Origin: Pleurotus djamor
Lineage: Eukaryota; Basidiomycota; Agaricomycetes; Agaricales; Pleurotaceae
Direction of reading: 5' to 3'
DNA: 11,506 nucleotides
Assembly (NCBI GenBank): GCA_029747585.1
Contig: JAPEVF010001285.1
Location: 1 to 11,506 of the forward strand
Position 1 is the stretch's first letter, and every line of letters starts with the position of its first letter. Position numbers and translations under genes: made by a program. This document shows, in pieces, positions 1 through 9,055 of this stretch. A model generated the notes under the pieces. The model saw only the letters and a list, made by a program, of their open reading frames with translations, had not been told where the DNA came from and did not search any database.

Positions 1-2396
1 GGGACGAAGACTTACAAGGATGCCTCTATAAATAATAGTTAGCATGCAAGTTTGAAGTCGAGGGCTGGACCTAACTTACGTTTCGTAGCCATAGGTAATC
101 TTCGCAGCTAGAAATATTGCTTTTGAAGCCGAGCTGATTGAAAACGTCTGGAGGCCATCAAGCAATCTGTCGCACAATCAGATGATCGAAGAGAGGAGAA
201 AACCTCGGGTTCATGGCGTCGTGACATACAGCAAAGCCAAGACCTATTGGAAGAGTAAAAACATGACGAGGATGCGCGAGGTAGAACGCACGAAGAGTTT
301 GAGCGAAAGTCGGTCTGACTCAGAGTAAACTCGAAAGTAGCGAATGGTCTGAGCGAGAGTGATTCCAAATAATCTGGCAACGGTTTTGTCAGAAACACGT
401 AAATTCGGTAGTGAGAGTGCAACCGACGGGCAAGATAGCACGCTACCTATAAGATGCGATACGGTCATTCAAGGTTACGAAAAGGATTCATGAAAAAGTA
501 CCCAAGAGAAGGGGTGCCTCGTATAGAGCGAAAGCGCGATCCATTGGCTGATGGACTTCGCTACCAGGTGCAAGAGTTTACTGTGTTGGCCTACAGTGAA
601 TCGTGGGGACATTCATATATACCTTTGTGTGGGGCGCGGTAGACATGAGACTGGTGTCACAAATCCTGAGCAAGGTGGCTGATGAATCAGGAAGTATGGA
701 CAGTAGCCGCTAAAATGATGGAGCGTAGCGCATTGAAGCACATTGCGAGGTGTGCGGAGTCGGGAGGGTGTTGAGCGAGGTGTAGAAACGACCAAACAGG
801 GATGTATTACTTCAAGGTTCCATTTGGATCAACACAGGAAGAGGGTACCTTGTCGCCACTGCCACCAGCGGCGAGCTCTATTTGAAATCGGCTGCTGCTG
901 ATGCATAGCATGCCTCAACCTGAGGCCCCCCATGGTCCGCAATGCAGTGATCACGGCACCGAAGCTCAATTGTTTCATTCTCTACCTCGGCGGACGCAAC
1001 CTGAGCCTTGGATTTCAAGCCGCTGGTGTTGATGATTCGAAGTCTAGGCAGAGCGTAAGCCAGGATGTCGAATTCAGACATGGATGTTGAGAGTATGATA
1101 CTTAGCACCTCGTCATATACTCTATAGCTATCGTGATCGTCAACACATCCTCGCTTCCATATGTTAGCTCCAGGCTTTTCGTAGGCAGACATATTTTACC
1201 GCTCCAGCCGGAACGCCAAGTATCAGTTCCGATATCGAAGCCGGTGTGGCATGAGCCCGCCTTTCCCATTTTTACCGCGAATGATTCATGAGCCAGCATG
1301 CAGCCTTCCTGCTCGTTCGTTACTTGCAGGCAGAAGCACCCACTGGTACCTCTCCCCGCTATAAAGATTTCCGAAGTCGTCGTAAGCAATCAAATTATTG
1401 GATGTTCATTGAACCGAAGGAAAGATTTGGAATGCTCATGATCGGCAAAATGCAGAGTTCACCTCACAAAAGCCGTCGCTCTGGGTGTGTCGGAGGTGAG
1501 AACAACAGCACTCCACGGAGCGCCGTCCAATGTGAGGTGTGAGGTCCAACGAGAACAGAATCTAGTCTTCCACGTGGAACGCAGAAAAGAGGCGGATTTC
1601 CAGAGGGAACCTTGACGAGAGTCGCCTAGCATGAGCGCCGGTATGCGTGGATTGTAGGATTGGATGGGGTTCGCAAAGTAGACCTTCGCGCCCAAGCAAA
1701 GTCCGAAGGCTCCGCCACTGGAACCGAAACTCAAGTAGAACCATTTTACTGACTGTGAGAATGATGGATCCCACGATCAACCCCAGCAGGAGGCTTGCCT
1801 CAATGTTGAGTCCAAAGTCCAAACGACACCACCACCAGACCGCCACCAATGCGGTCTCTGTGTAATACCCACTGCTTTCATTCGTCCTTTACGCTATCTG
1901 GACTATACCCAGCGCTCGCGAGCCCTTGCGTAGAATGGATTTTGACGCGAAAATCGGCTCAGAATAAGTCGCCAACTAGCCGCCTAGCACACTTCAGTAT
2001 TACAATGCCAGTGTTTTTCGGGATTTCGATGGGTTATAACTCGGGAGATATCCACTTCCCTGACTACAAACGATATCTAGGAGATTCATATCAGGTTCGT
2101 GAACACGCCAATGAAACTTGAAAGACCAAGAGGCCCTTCAGCTAACCGATAAGCGCAGACCTTGCATGCTGTCATAAACCAATACTCCATCAACAGGTTC
2201 CAACATCATGCAGTCATTATTGTGCTGTAATTTCCAAGTCGACAGTTCAAGACCTCGAGGCTTCCCCGTCGCTGCCCGTCGAACCGTCGATTTCACGTAA
2301 TTTTCACTTCGTCATGACCCTGAAAGCGTTCTTGCTTGGCAAGATACCTCTCACACACGGCCTCCAGGTATGTTCAAGCAGAAAACATTGGCGACG
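1..2396. other. Gene-poor stretch, no supported gene
   Basis: I see no gene here that I can defend. All open frames are short (under about 105 codons) and overlap on both strands. They match no family I recognise and do not join into a longer protein through convincing introns. There is no tRNA-like or rRNA-like sequence, no terminal repeats and no recognisable transposon protein. The best hints of past coding are minus-strand frames at 1459-1865 (listed separately) and at 878-1389. The latter include a cysteine-containing frame (1102-1389) and a frame ending at 878 with ordinary protein-like composition. The last few hundred bases probably hold the promoter of the SNG1-like gene that starts at 2459. 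Confidence 0.5.
1459..1865 (-). pseudogene. Possible remnant of a protein-coding gene, unidentified
   Basis: Two minus-strand frames overlap here. The upstream one (about 1849 to 1740) reads a hydrophobic stretch, LLLGLIVGSIILTVS, that resembles a membrane segment. A second frame, from about 1775 down to 1459, gives a protein-like read containing the motif FGSSGGAFGLCLGAK and continues for about 100 codons. Stops separate the two, and I could not find a well-formed intron that joins them. This may be a decayed gene, a gene with an exon structure I failed to solve, or chance. No family is recognised. Confidence 0.15.
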
Positions 2397-2403
2397 TATA
2401 TAA
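2397..2403 (+). promoter_or_regulatory. TATA-like box before the SNG1-like gene
   Basis: TATATAA lies 56 bases upstream of the ATG at 2459, followed by a pyrimidine-rich run (about 2443-2458) that ends at the start codon. Fungal core promoters often have this arrangement. An ATG at 2423 is in frame with the gene but meets a stop three codons later, so it is not the start. The assignment rests on motif and position only. Confidence 0.35.
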
Positions 2404-2458
2404 CCTCAATGTCTTGATCCCGATGTCACAATAATCCGTGTGGCTTCCCCCCTTTCTC

Positions 2459-4354
2459 ATGTCGGGCTCAACCAAGAAATTTAACTCCGTTATTTTCGAA
2501 GAACAACCTGAGCAAATTGTACCAAACGACGCCGCTCCGTTCTCCAAGCAGTTCACCGACAACGATGAAGCCACCATAGCGGCTCGGGCAACATACTTCA
2601 AGATCTTGGGGACGAGTGCCGTTCTCATATCCCTGGCTATATTTGCGGTCTTCTCGATGTTCTGGGGCTCCTTGTGGAAGGTACCTGCCCAACACGTGCG
2701 GGGATGGATCGTCGTGAGTCGCTCCAATGACCCGCGCANTTTTTTAGCGTCTCACGATTTTTCTACCCATAGGATTTTGACGGCGGAGAGCTCGGACAGG
2801 TTGTCATCCAAGGCCTTCAAAATCAACCGTCAAACATCGACTGGGTTATCCGTGATCCGTCAGAGTTTTCTAATGAGCTCGAAGGTCTCGCCACTGCTGT
2901 GGGCGAAGAGCGGTGTTGGGTCGCAGTTTCTAGTAAGTCTCTCTGAAAACCTACCGAATGTTCCATGACAATAATCTTGAATATTTCATAGTAAATTCTG
3001 GCGCTACCAGGAATCTTAGCTCAGCCGTGTCGACAGCAGACTCCTCATATGATGGATCTCACGCTGTTACAGTCTTTGCAGACGAGGCACGTAATGAAAA
3101 TGCTTAGTGAGTTTATTCTGACTTTTGAGTTGCTCGCGCTCCCTGTGCTGACGGCCCCTTCTATGGCACACTAGTCGCCTTCTCATCACAACTGGAGTCC
3201 AGCCTTCCCTGCAGGCTACGAATGAACGTTTTGCCCTCAGGTTTATCCAAGACCTCGCTTCATCGGCACCGAGCAACATCACCTCTTTATTGACGAACGC
3301 CCCGCAAATTGTCGCTAAACCACTTTCGTATCAGTTGGTGAACATCAGACCCTTCAACGTTCCGGTGTCAGCGCTGTTCCTTGTCTTATCCCGAACAAAC
3401 TTGGCTCACCGCTCTTCCTCCCAGTGCCACGGCCGCCGTGTTTGTCGGCTTGATCGATATCACCATCCTGTCGTTCTTTATTGTGGTCAGTAGTCTTCCC
3501 AGCGAATTACCGTTCTCGCAAGCTTATACCTACTCTACTCTTATCAGATGACAGGCAGTGCCGCGCGAGAAATCTCAGGCCTCAACCAACTTCTTACCTA
3601 CACCTCCCTGATTCGTTTGCGCATGATCTCGACCGTCATCATCTATTTCTTCCTTTCGGTGAGTGAGCTCCCCGTCACTGCGGAAACACTTATCTTATTA
3701 TATTGTGCCCTCTCTAGCTCTTCTACTCTCTTCTCAGCGTAGTTTTCCACATGCCTTATACGGCGAAGTGAGTCTCCCTGCGGTCGCCTTCCCACCGGAC
3801 GGATCTGATGTTTGTGACTCTTCTAAAGGTTCGGCCAATCTGGGTTCCTTGTCTTATGGATGGTCAACTGGTTGGGTATGCTAGCACTGTGAGTTCGCTT
3901 TGCAAGCGCTCCATGAGGAACACCGGCCTGATCCCCATGTCTTTTCCCCAGGGGTCTTGCCCTAGAGGCGATGATTACATGGATGACCGTCAACTTCATC
4001 CCCTTCTTCCTGCTTATCTGGATGACGGCCAACATCTCTGTGGCGCTCTGGCCAATAGACCTGCTACCCGCTATCTTCCGCTATGGCTACGCGGTACCAT
4101 TTTACAATATGTATCGTGCGATGCGTACTGTGTTCTTCGGAACCAAAAATAATGGTACGCTCCATGTACTGCGCAGTCCAACCCGCAGCACTGACTTGAC
4201 CCTCTCTCTAGTCGGCTTGAACTTGGGCGTTCTCATCGTCTGGATTGTTATATCTTGCGTCACGCTCCCGCTATTCCAATGGCTCGTACGTCGAAGTCAA
4301 ATCAAAGCGTACAAATCCACACGGTCGACTTCAAGTCAGAGGGACTTGTCGTGA
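2459..4354 (+). CDS. SNG1: SNG1-like membrane protein (DUF3533 family), 449 aa, 10 exons
   Basis: Exons: 2459-2713, 2773-2932, 2992-3106, 3175-3366, 3425-3485, 3548-3658, 3718-3767, 3829-3888, 3952-4154, 4212-4354. The joined frame is open for 449 codons plus TGA, and all nine introns (57-68 nt) are GT-AG. The predicted topology is one N-terminal membrane segment (about residues 48-72), a large loop to about 240, then five more (about 242-261, 285-310, 317-340, 345-368, 404-427) and a short basic, serine-rich tail. This one-plus-five arrangement, with motifs such as FDGGELG, NIRPFNVPV, AAREISGLNQLL and VNFIPFFLLIWMTANIS, is that of the DUF3533 family typified by yeast Sng1. In yeast, Sng1 acts at the plasma membrane in resistance to nitrosoguanidine and other drugs and has been linked to membrane lipid asymmetry. 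Substrate and role here are unknown. The N at 2739 lies inside intron 1 and does not affect the protein. Family assignment is strong; orthology to SNG1 itself, as opposed to a paralog, is not shown. Confidence 0.9.
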
Positions 4355-4826
4355 TTTCCGCTGGTCGTGTCCCTTGGATCTTCTTTTCCCTTCGATATCT
4401 CCTGCTCATCAGCGCGTGTCCATTCATCATATTTGCATACTATTCACTTCCCCTGCATCATCCATAACGACTCCATTTTACGGCCTTATCTCTCCATGAG
4501 AAACATCGACGGGCGCCCCCTCCATGTTTATTCGCTCCTACGCACATCACTTTGTTTTCGAGTTAGATTTCAGTTAATGTAATACAGCACTGGGTGACAT
4601 TCCTACTGACCAGTAGGCCAGGCATTTCGCTGGAGGAGATGTGAGTGACTCTTGCTCGGCCACATCGGCACTACATTCTCACAGTCAGTTCTTAGTTCCC
4701 ATGGCAAGCTAATCGCTTGTGGGAGCGGGGCACATTTGATTTTCAGTTATTTAGATCTTCGTGTTAGCCGTCATCTTGCCCTCATCCTAGCAGTATACAA
4801 CGGCCCAATCTGACTCAAATCTCGCG
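4355..4826. other. Intergenic: SNG1-like 3' end and leader of F-box gene 1
   Basis: No gene is seen. No AATAAA poly(A) signal follows the SNG1-like stop. The segment 4641-4684 (44 nt) or 4641-4695 (55 nt) looks like an intron in the leader of the next gene, with donor GTGAGT and acceptor ACAG or TTAG. A short upstream ORF, ATG-GCA-AGC-TAA, begins at 4701. A TATAC sequence (about 4793) and a CCAAT (about 4805) lie just before the proposed ATG at 4827. If that TATA is the one used, the leader would be very short and the intron-like segment would be irrelevant. Confidence 0.4.
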
Positions 4827-6089
4827 ATGCACAGCACCTTATCTTCAAATTCTACTCTCCATGTGCGTGCCAAATCTCTAAGGTGGTCAATTTTCTAAAG
4901 ATACTGGAACGATCAGGTTTATTCCAACAAAGGCCATCCGTCGACACGACTTCCTAATGAGCTCCTCGAACGAATCCTGGGCTATATCGACGACAAATCG
5001 ATCCTGAGAGATATAGCCTCGAACTCGGGGGCTTCGATGAAGAAGATGATCTCGAGAATCCTGTATAATCCCCTCACCGTATTGATCCCTTCGCTCAGTA
5101 GCGTCTCGGACGTTGAACCCACACGCCTTGAATTGACAAAAGACTCCGGATATACCGCTCTCTTTGTCGCATGCTTCCACTTGGTGATAATGGATGTCAT
5201 TGGACATCCTAACTTGGAGAAAGAAGCTGAAAATTATTGGCGATATGTTCTCCCAAAGATGTTGAACTTAAAGAGGCTCAGCTTTAGATGCTATTTGCGT
5301 CCCAAGCTAGCGCTGATATATTCTGCCATCTCTCACCACCTTTCCAAAACGCAAGCTTCGTTTAGTCTGACTCATCTCATCTGGGGATGCGAAGCTGAGG
5401 ACGAGGATGCCTTCATCGCGTTCTTGACAACCCAGCCACGATTGGTCTACCTGAATCTATGTGGTGGCTCTATGTCGCTGGACCACCTTCCGCAAAGCGC
5501 TATACCTGCCCTACGAACCCTGGAAGCAGCGCAAGACGTAGCATTCAACCTACTGAAAGGTCGAAATGTGGCCAACCTTGAGATTCACTCCCTCGGAGAA
5601 CCCTTTTCTCTAGTGCCCGAGTTCAAGCAGGCATTACATGGCCTGACATCGCTAAGATGCTTAACATGCCGGCTGGATGAAGTATTCGAGTTTGTCGAAC
5701 TCTGCTCCAACTTGCGATACCTCCGATTGGATATCACCGCTGTGAGCCCTTCCGTCTTTTGAATAGTCACAAGTTGGTCACAAGTTCTGATAATGTTAAT
5801 TTCGTAGCTCAGTGATATACCTGAATATGTCGACTGTCTGAATTCGACCAAATTGACGTATCTAAGTGTGTTTGCCCTCGATTATGATGATGAAGCTCTT
5901 GTTCCCGGGTTATTCGACGAGATCAAGTCTCTGGTCGTCATGGATGTTGATTATGACCGGGATATGTGGCCTTCGATATATCAAAACACCCGGTACTATC
6001 GAGGCACGACAGAGACTGAAGAAGTCACCCTCCAATTTCATGACTTCGAGCCTTGGTGGCACGGATGTAAACTGGATACCGCTGTTTGA
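4827..6089 (+). CDS. F-box protein 1 of a local three-member family, 380 aa
   Basis: Exons 4827-4862, 4917-5741 and 5808-6089 give 380 codons plus TGA. The long exon has no in-frame ATG before 5037 and a stop at 4896, so a start at 5037 would lose the F-box. Splicing a 54-nt intron (4863-4916, GTGCGT...CAG) instead joins a 12-codon first exon with ATG at 4827 and keeps the frame. The second intron (5742-5807, 66 nt) is phase 0. Residues about 23-66 (RLPNELLERILGYI onward) match an F-box, the part that binds Skp1 in SCF ubiquitin ligases. The rest (FSLTHLIW at 161-168, then irregular leucine-rich strands) resembles the degenerate LRR-like region of fungal F-box proteins, which presumably picks the substrate. 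The protein ends with PWWHGC (369-374) and six further residues. The F-box role is inferred from family knowledge; the target is unknown. Exon 1 is the least certain part. Confidence 0.8.
5766..5786 (+). repeat. Tandem 10-11 nt duplication inside an intron
   Basis: GTCACAAGTT occurs twice, at 5766-5775 and 5777-5786, separated by one G, within intron 2 of F-box gene 1. Removing one copy would bring the 66-nt intron to about 55 nt, close to its neighbours. It looks like a small recent slippage event with no evident function. Confidence 0.7.
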
Positions 6090-6478
6090 AGTGCGGGTAC
6101 CTGCCATGTAACTCGCATATTATCCACTTAAGCACTTGTGTACATAAGACTTCTTTCTGGTGACGGTCGCCAAAAAATTGCGGGCTCAAGCCAAGGCTTA
6201 GCGCTTAGATCGCGAGGTTATTTAAGAAGCGGTATTGGATTTATCCAGAATTTGGAGCACTTACTTATGTAAGTATTGAAGCTAATCGTGAGAACATCAT
6301 ACTGACTGTGAGAGCGGCAATTTTAGGTTAAGTCCTTACCAATACTTACATCCTAGAACTCGCTGTCAAAATCAACATCGTCAACATCTCCTCTATCCGT
6401 AGCCTGATCTCTTGTAAGTACTAAAGATGTGACACACTAAAATATGGTCAAGTACTCATGATCAAGTAGATCTCTCTT
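6090..6478. other. Intergenic and probable leader with two intron-like segments
   Basis: This 389-nt gap holds the 3' end of F-box gene 1 (a TACATA near 6141 resembles a fungal 3'-end efficiency element) and the leader of F-box gene 2. A TATTTAA-like sequence lies near 6219. Two segments have the form of introns: 6269-6326 (58 nt, GTAAGT ... CTGAC ... TTTTAG) and 6414-6469 (56 nt, GTAAGT ... CACTAAA ... TAG). No usable ATG occurs between 6110 and 6413; the only ATG (6267) is fused to the first donor. If transcribed, both would therefore be introns of the 5' untranslated region, and translation would start at 6479. Confidence 0.4.
6267..6351. repeat. 12-nt perfect inverted repeat with 61-nt spacer
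   Basis: ATGTAAGTATTG at 6267-6278 is the exact reverse complement of CAATACTTACAT at 6340-6351. The left arm contains the donor of the first intron-like segment upstream of F-box gene 2, so a hairpin formed in RNA would cover that donor. It could also be coincidence or a small inverted duplication. Confidence 0.6.
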
Positions 6479-7670
6479 ATGCCACCAGGAACACAGCTAC
6501 CAGTCGGAATTGTTGAACAAATCCTGGGCCATGTCAAGGACGACGCGATCCTCAAAGACTTGGCCTTAATTTCGGGACTTTGGATGAGAAAGCTGATATC
6601 TAGGATAGTCTACAAAGACCTCACTGTATTCATGCCTTCTCCCGGACCTGACGACGTTGAAGCCACCCGTCTTGCCTTGATGAAAGATGATGCGTATGCA
6701 GCGACGTGTGTCCAGAACCTCATCTTGTCGGTCTTCGATAGCCAGCGTCGGAGGAGGAAAGGTGGCGCTACTGGAACGAAGTTCTTCCAGCAATGTCAAA
6801 CCTGAAAAAATTCGACTTTCGATGCCCTTCCTCTTGGGAAAGCACACAAGCTATGATCTCCAGCAGCCTTTCCAATACTCAGTTCTCCTTCTTCCTCACC
6901 CACCTACATTGGAACTACGACATGGCTGATGAGGATGCTTTTGTCGCCTTCTTGGTGGCTCAGCCCAGATTGGTATCTCTACAGCTTGGTCGTAATGGCC
7001 CGAACCTACTTAGCCTCCCTCGGGACGCCTTACCGGACTTGCGTTATCTGGACGCAGAACAATCCCCAGCTCTCAACATTTTACCCGGAAGGCGTGTGTC
7101 CCACCTTCACATCCTCTTCGGCCTTTCTCTCTTTCCAATGACCTCAGAACTGGAGAAAGCTTTTGGCCAGATAGCAACATTAGATTGCATAGCCTGTAGT
7201 CTTGACCTAGCACGCCAACTAGTAGGATTTTGCCCTAACTTGAAGTATCTCAAACTGTATGACCTTGCCGTGAGTTCTCTCTGTGCTCTCTCAGACAATT
7301 TTGCCTCGGAACTCATCAAAGGCATAGATCGACGATGTACTGACATTGTCCGATGTGTTGTCAGCCACGAAGTTGTCGTTCTTGAATATCTATACAGAAG
7401 GACGGTTTGATGAAGACAACTTTTGCAAGAACTTATTCGCTGCAGTCGGATCTCTCATGGCGATCGACGTGAACTTTGATGACTTCGATGAGGATGCAGC
7501 GGACCAATGTGCTAGGCGTCACCGTCGAGATGTCAGAAAAATTGAGATACTTCGGTTGGATCACGGCTATTGGGATCCTTGGTGGTCCAAGTGTCGGCCA
7601 GACGCCCAAGTAAGTTGGTTATTACAGTCCTCTGATTATGTTTGCCTCATATCTATGCTAGGATTTCTGA
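6479..7670 (+). CDS. F-box protein 2 of the local family, with an apparent frameshift (possible pseudogene)
   Basis: The ATG at 6479 opens an F-box-like start (LPVGIVEQILGHVKDD onward) that aligns with its two neighbours. The frame is conserved to about 6741 (ILSVFDS) and would then run to a stop at 6803-6805. Conserved sequence continues in another frame from about 6742 (SEEERWRYWNEVLPAM), which has a stop at 6739-6741. One base lost or two gained within about 6742-6760, around the purine run GGAGGAGGAAAGG, explains this. After that the exon runs to 7269, followed by a 58-nt intron (7270-7327), exon 7328-7609, a 52-nt intron (7610-7661) and a tiny last exon, 7662-7670 (Asp-Phe-stop). Corrected length is about 360 aa. 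It carries FFLTHLHW, the GRRV block and the C-terminal PWWSKC. No intron with acceptable borders and length repairs the shift. Everything else is intact, so this is either a sequencing error or a young pseudogene. Confidence 0.75.
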
Positions 7671-7688
7671 TGCCTCCTTGGTAAACGC

Positions 7689-7708
7689 CCCCATGTAACC
7701 CCATGTAT
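7689..7708 (+). repeat. Short tandem repeat between the convergent F-box genes
   Basis: The units CCCCATGTAA (7689-7698) and CCCCATGTAT (7699-7708) stand side by side in the 180-nt gap between the 3' ends of F-box genes 2 and 3, followed by TATATAT. The ATGTATATAT part resembles fungal 3'-end efficiency elements (TATATA, TATGTA) and may serve transcripts from either side. Function is inferred from position only. Confidence 0.4.
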
Positions 7709-7850
7709 ATATTATCAGAATCTGTATCTATGGGAAATTGACTCTTTGGTTTCGCTCTTGAAAGACGAGTAGTTGATCCCCCAAGAGCTGATAGCTGTCT
7801 AAAGGCATCCATCGTTCGATACAGCGCAGTTGCTGAGCAATACGCTTCGT

Positions 7851-9055
7851 TTATCCAGCGAACTAAAGATAATGAGACGCGCGTTCTGGGCTCAGAAAAA
7901 GGGCGTTTTTACTGACTGATAGCTGATCATTAAAGTGACATTCAAACCACCAAGGTTTCCACTTGGTGCGAAGAATGTATGCTTCCGTTGGGAACATAGA
8001 ATCGCGCCGATAACGCATATACAAATCCTTTACAGGATCAAGTCTCATGTCGACAACCATCAATGACCCGACAGCCTCAAACAATGACGGAACAAGTGAT
8101 TCCTCTTGGTCAATTGGATTGTGGCTAAATACCTGCAGATATTTTAGTTTCGTGCTTTTCAAGGCACCAAAACATTTCTGTATCCGGATTACCTATCGTC
8201 GAGTATGTAAGTATATTGAGTGATGGGCGAGAAAAAGGGAACATGACGCACGGAAGAATCTGATATACGAAGGTACTCCAACTCGGAGAAGTGTCTGACC
8301 ACTTCGAAAACGTTTTCGGGGTAGTATGCTGGGCAGCTAAGCGACTTAATGTTCCGAAATGCTTGGTCCAAAGCTGGCGTAATGGGAACCTCAGGTGAAC
8401 ACAGTAAGTCGATCCACGCGTGCTCGACGTTCCTGCCGGGAAAGATATTAAACGCTAGGTCCCGATCCCCTTTGAGGTAGTGCAGGTTCTTCAATGCGTC
8501 ATGGGGAATTTTCAGTTGAGGGGAATCGGTGATAACAGTTAGATACACCAAATTCCGCTGGGCAGCTAAGAATGTTGCGAAAACGCCCGGGTCACTGATC
8601 ACATCTTCCCAGATGAAATGGGTGAGAGAGAACGGGTAGGGTTGTTTGGAAAGCCTATCCGCAACATGCGAGAAAAATGGCGCCCCTTCATGAGACCCAT
8701 AATGCATGAAGCGGAATTTCTTGAGATTGACGAGCAATGGTAAAACCTCGTTCACGTAATGCTGAAACTCTTCATCGACACCAGTAGACGATTCCGCTGT
8801 TATGAGCAGGGACTCAACATAGGGAGCTCCAAAGCCACCATAGTTCGTGACAGCAACTCGGGTGTCTCGAGCAGACCCACCAAATAGCTCGATATCCATC
8901 ATCCAGAGCGAAATGTCTAGCGTCCGAAAGAGGATCGGTGCGATTACACTTTTCATCGCCATGTCCCCCGCCGCGTAGAAGTTTCCCAGATCGGAATCGT
9001 CGTCGACATGGTCTACGATCTGTTGTAGAAGCTCGAGGGGTAAACGATCAAGCAT
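7851..9055 (-). CDS. F-box protein 3 of the local family, 363 aa
   Basis: On the minus strand the exons are 9055-8252, 8192-7917 and 7862-7851. The introns are 8251-8193 (59 nt, GTGCGT...TAG) and 7916-7863 (54 nt, GTCAGT...TTTAG), both phase 0. The start is the first in-frame ATG; the frame stays open up to about 9331, but without an ATG and over a pyrimidine-rich leader. Residues 4-45 (RLPLELLQQIVDHVDDDSD onward) are an F-box, followed by the family blocks FSLTHFIW and GRNVEHAWI, and PWWFEC (348-353) near the end. The last exon adds only Phe-Ala-Gly before TAA. If the last intron is retained, the frame ends at 7863 with a 17-residue alternative tail. The likely role is substrate choice for an SCF ubiquitin ligase, inferred from the F-box alone. 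It lies tail to tail with F-box gene 2. Confidence 0.83.

Noticed and set aside
2438..2458. Start of the SNG1-like gene at GTG 2438
   Set aside because: Nuclear fungal genes start at ATG almost without exception; the ATG at 2459 is in frame and the earlier ATG at 2423 is closed by a stop.
6694..6745. Intron that would repair the frame of F-box gene 2
   Set aside because: Possible GT-AG pairs are 36-52 nt, either do not restore the frame or are too short (38 nt), and would remove residues conserved with both neighbours.
6735..6770. Programmed frameshift in F-box gene 2
   Set aside because: No slippery heptamer or clear downstream structure is visible, and the two related genes have no shift here.
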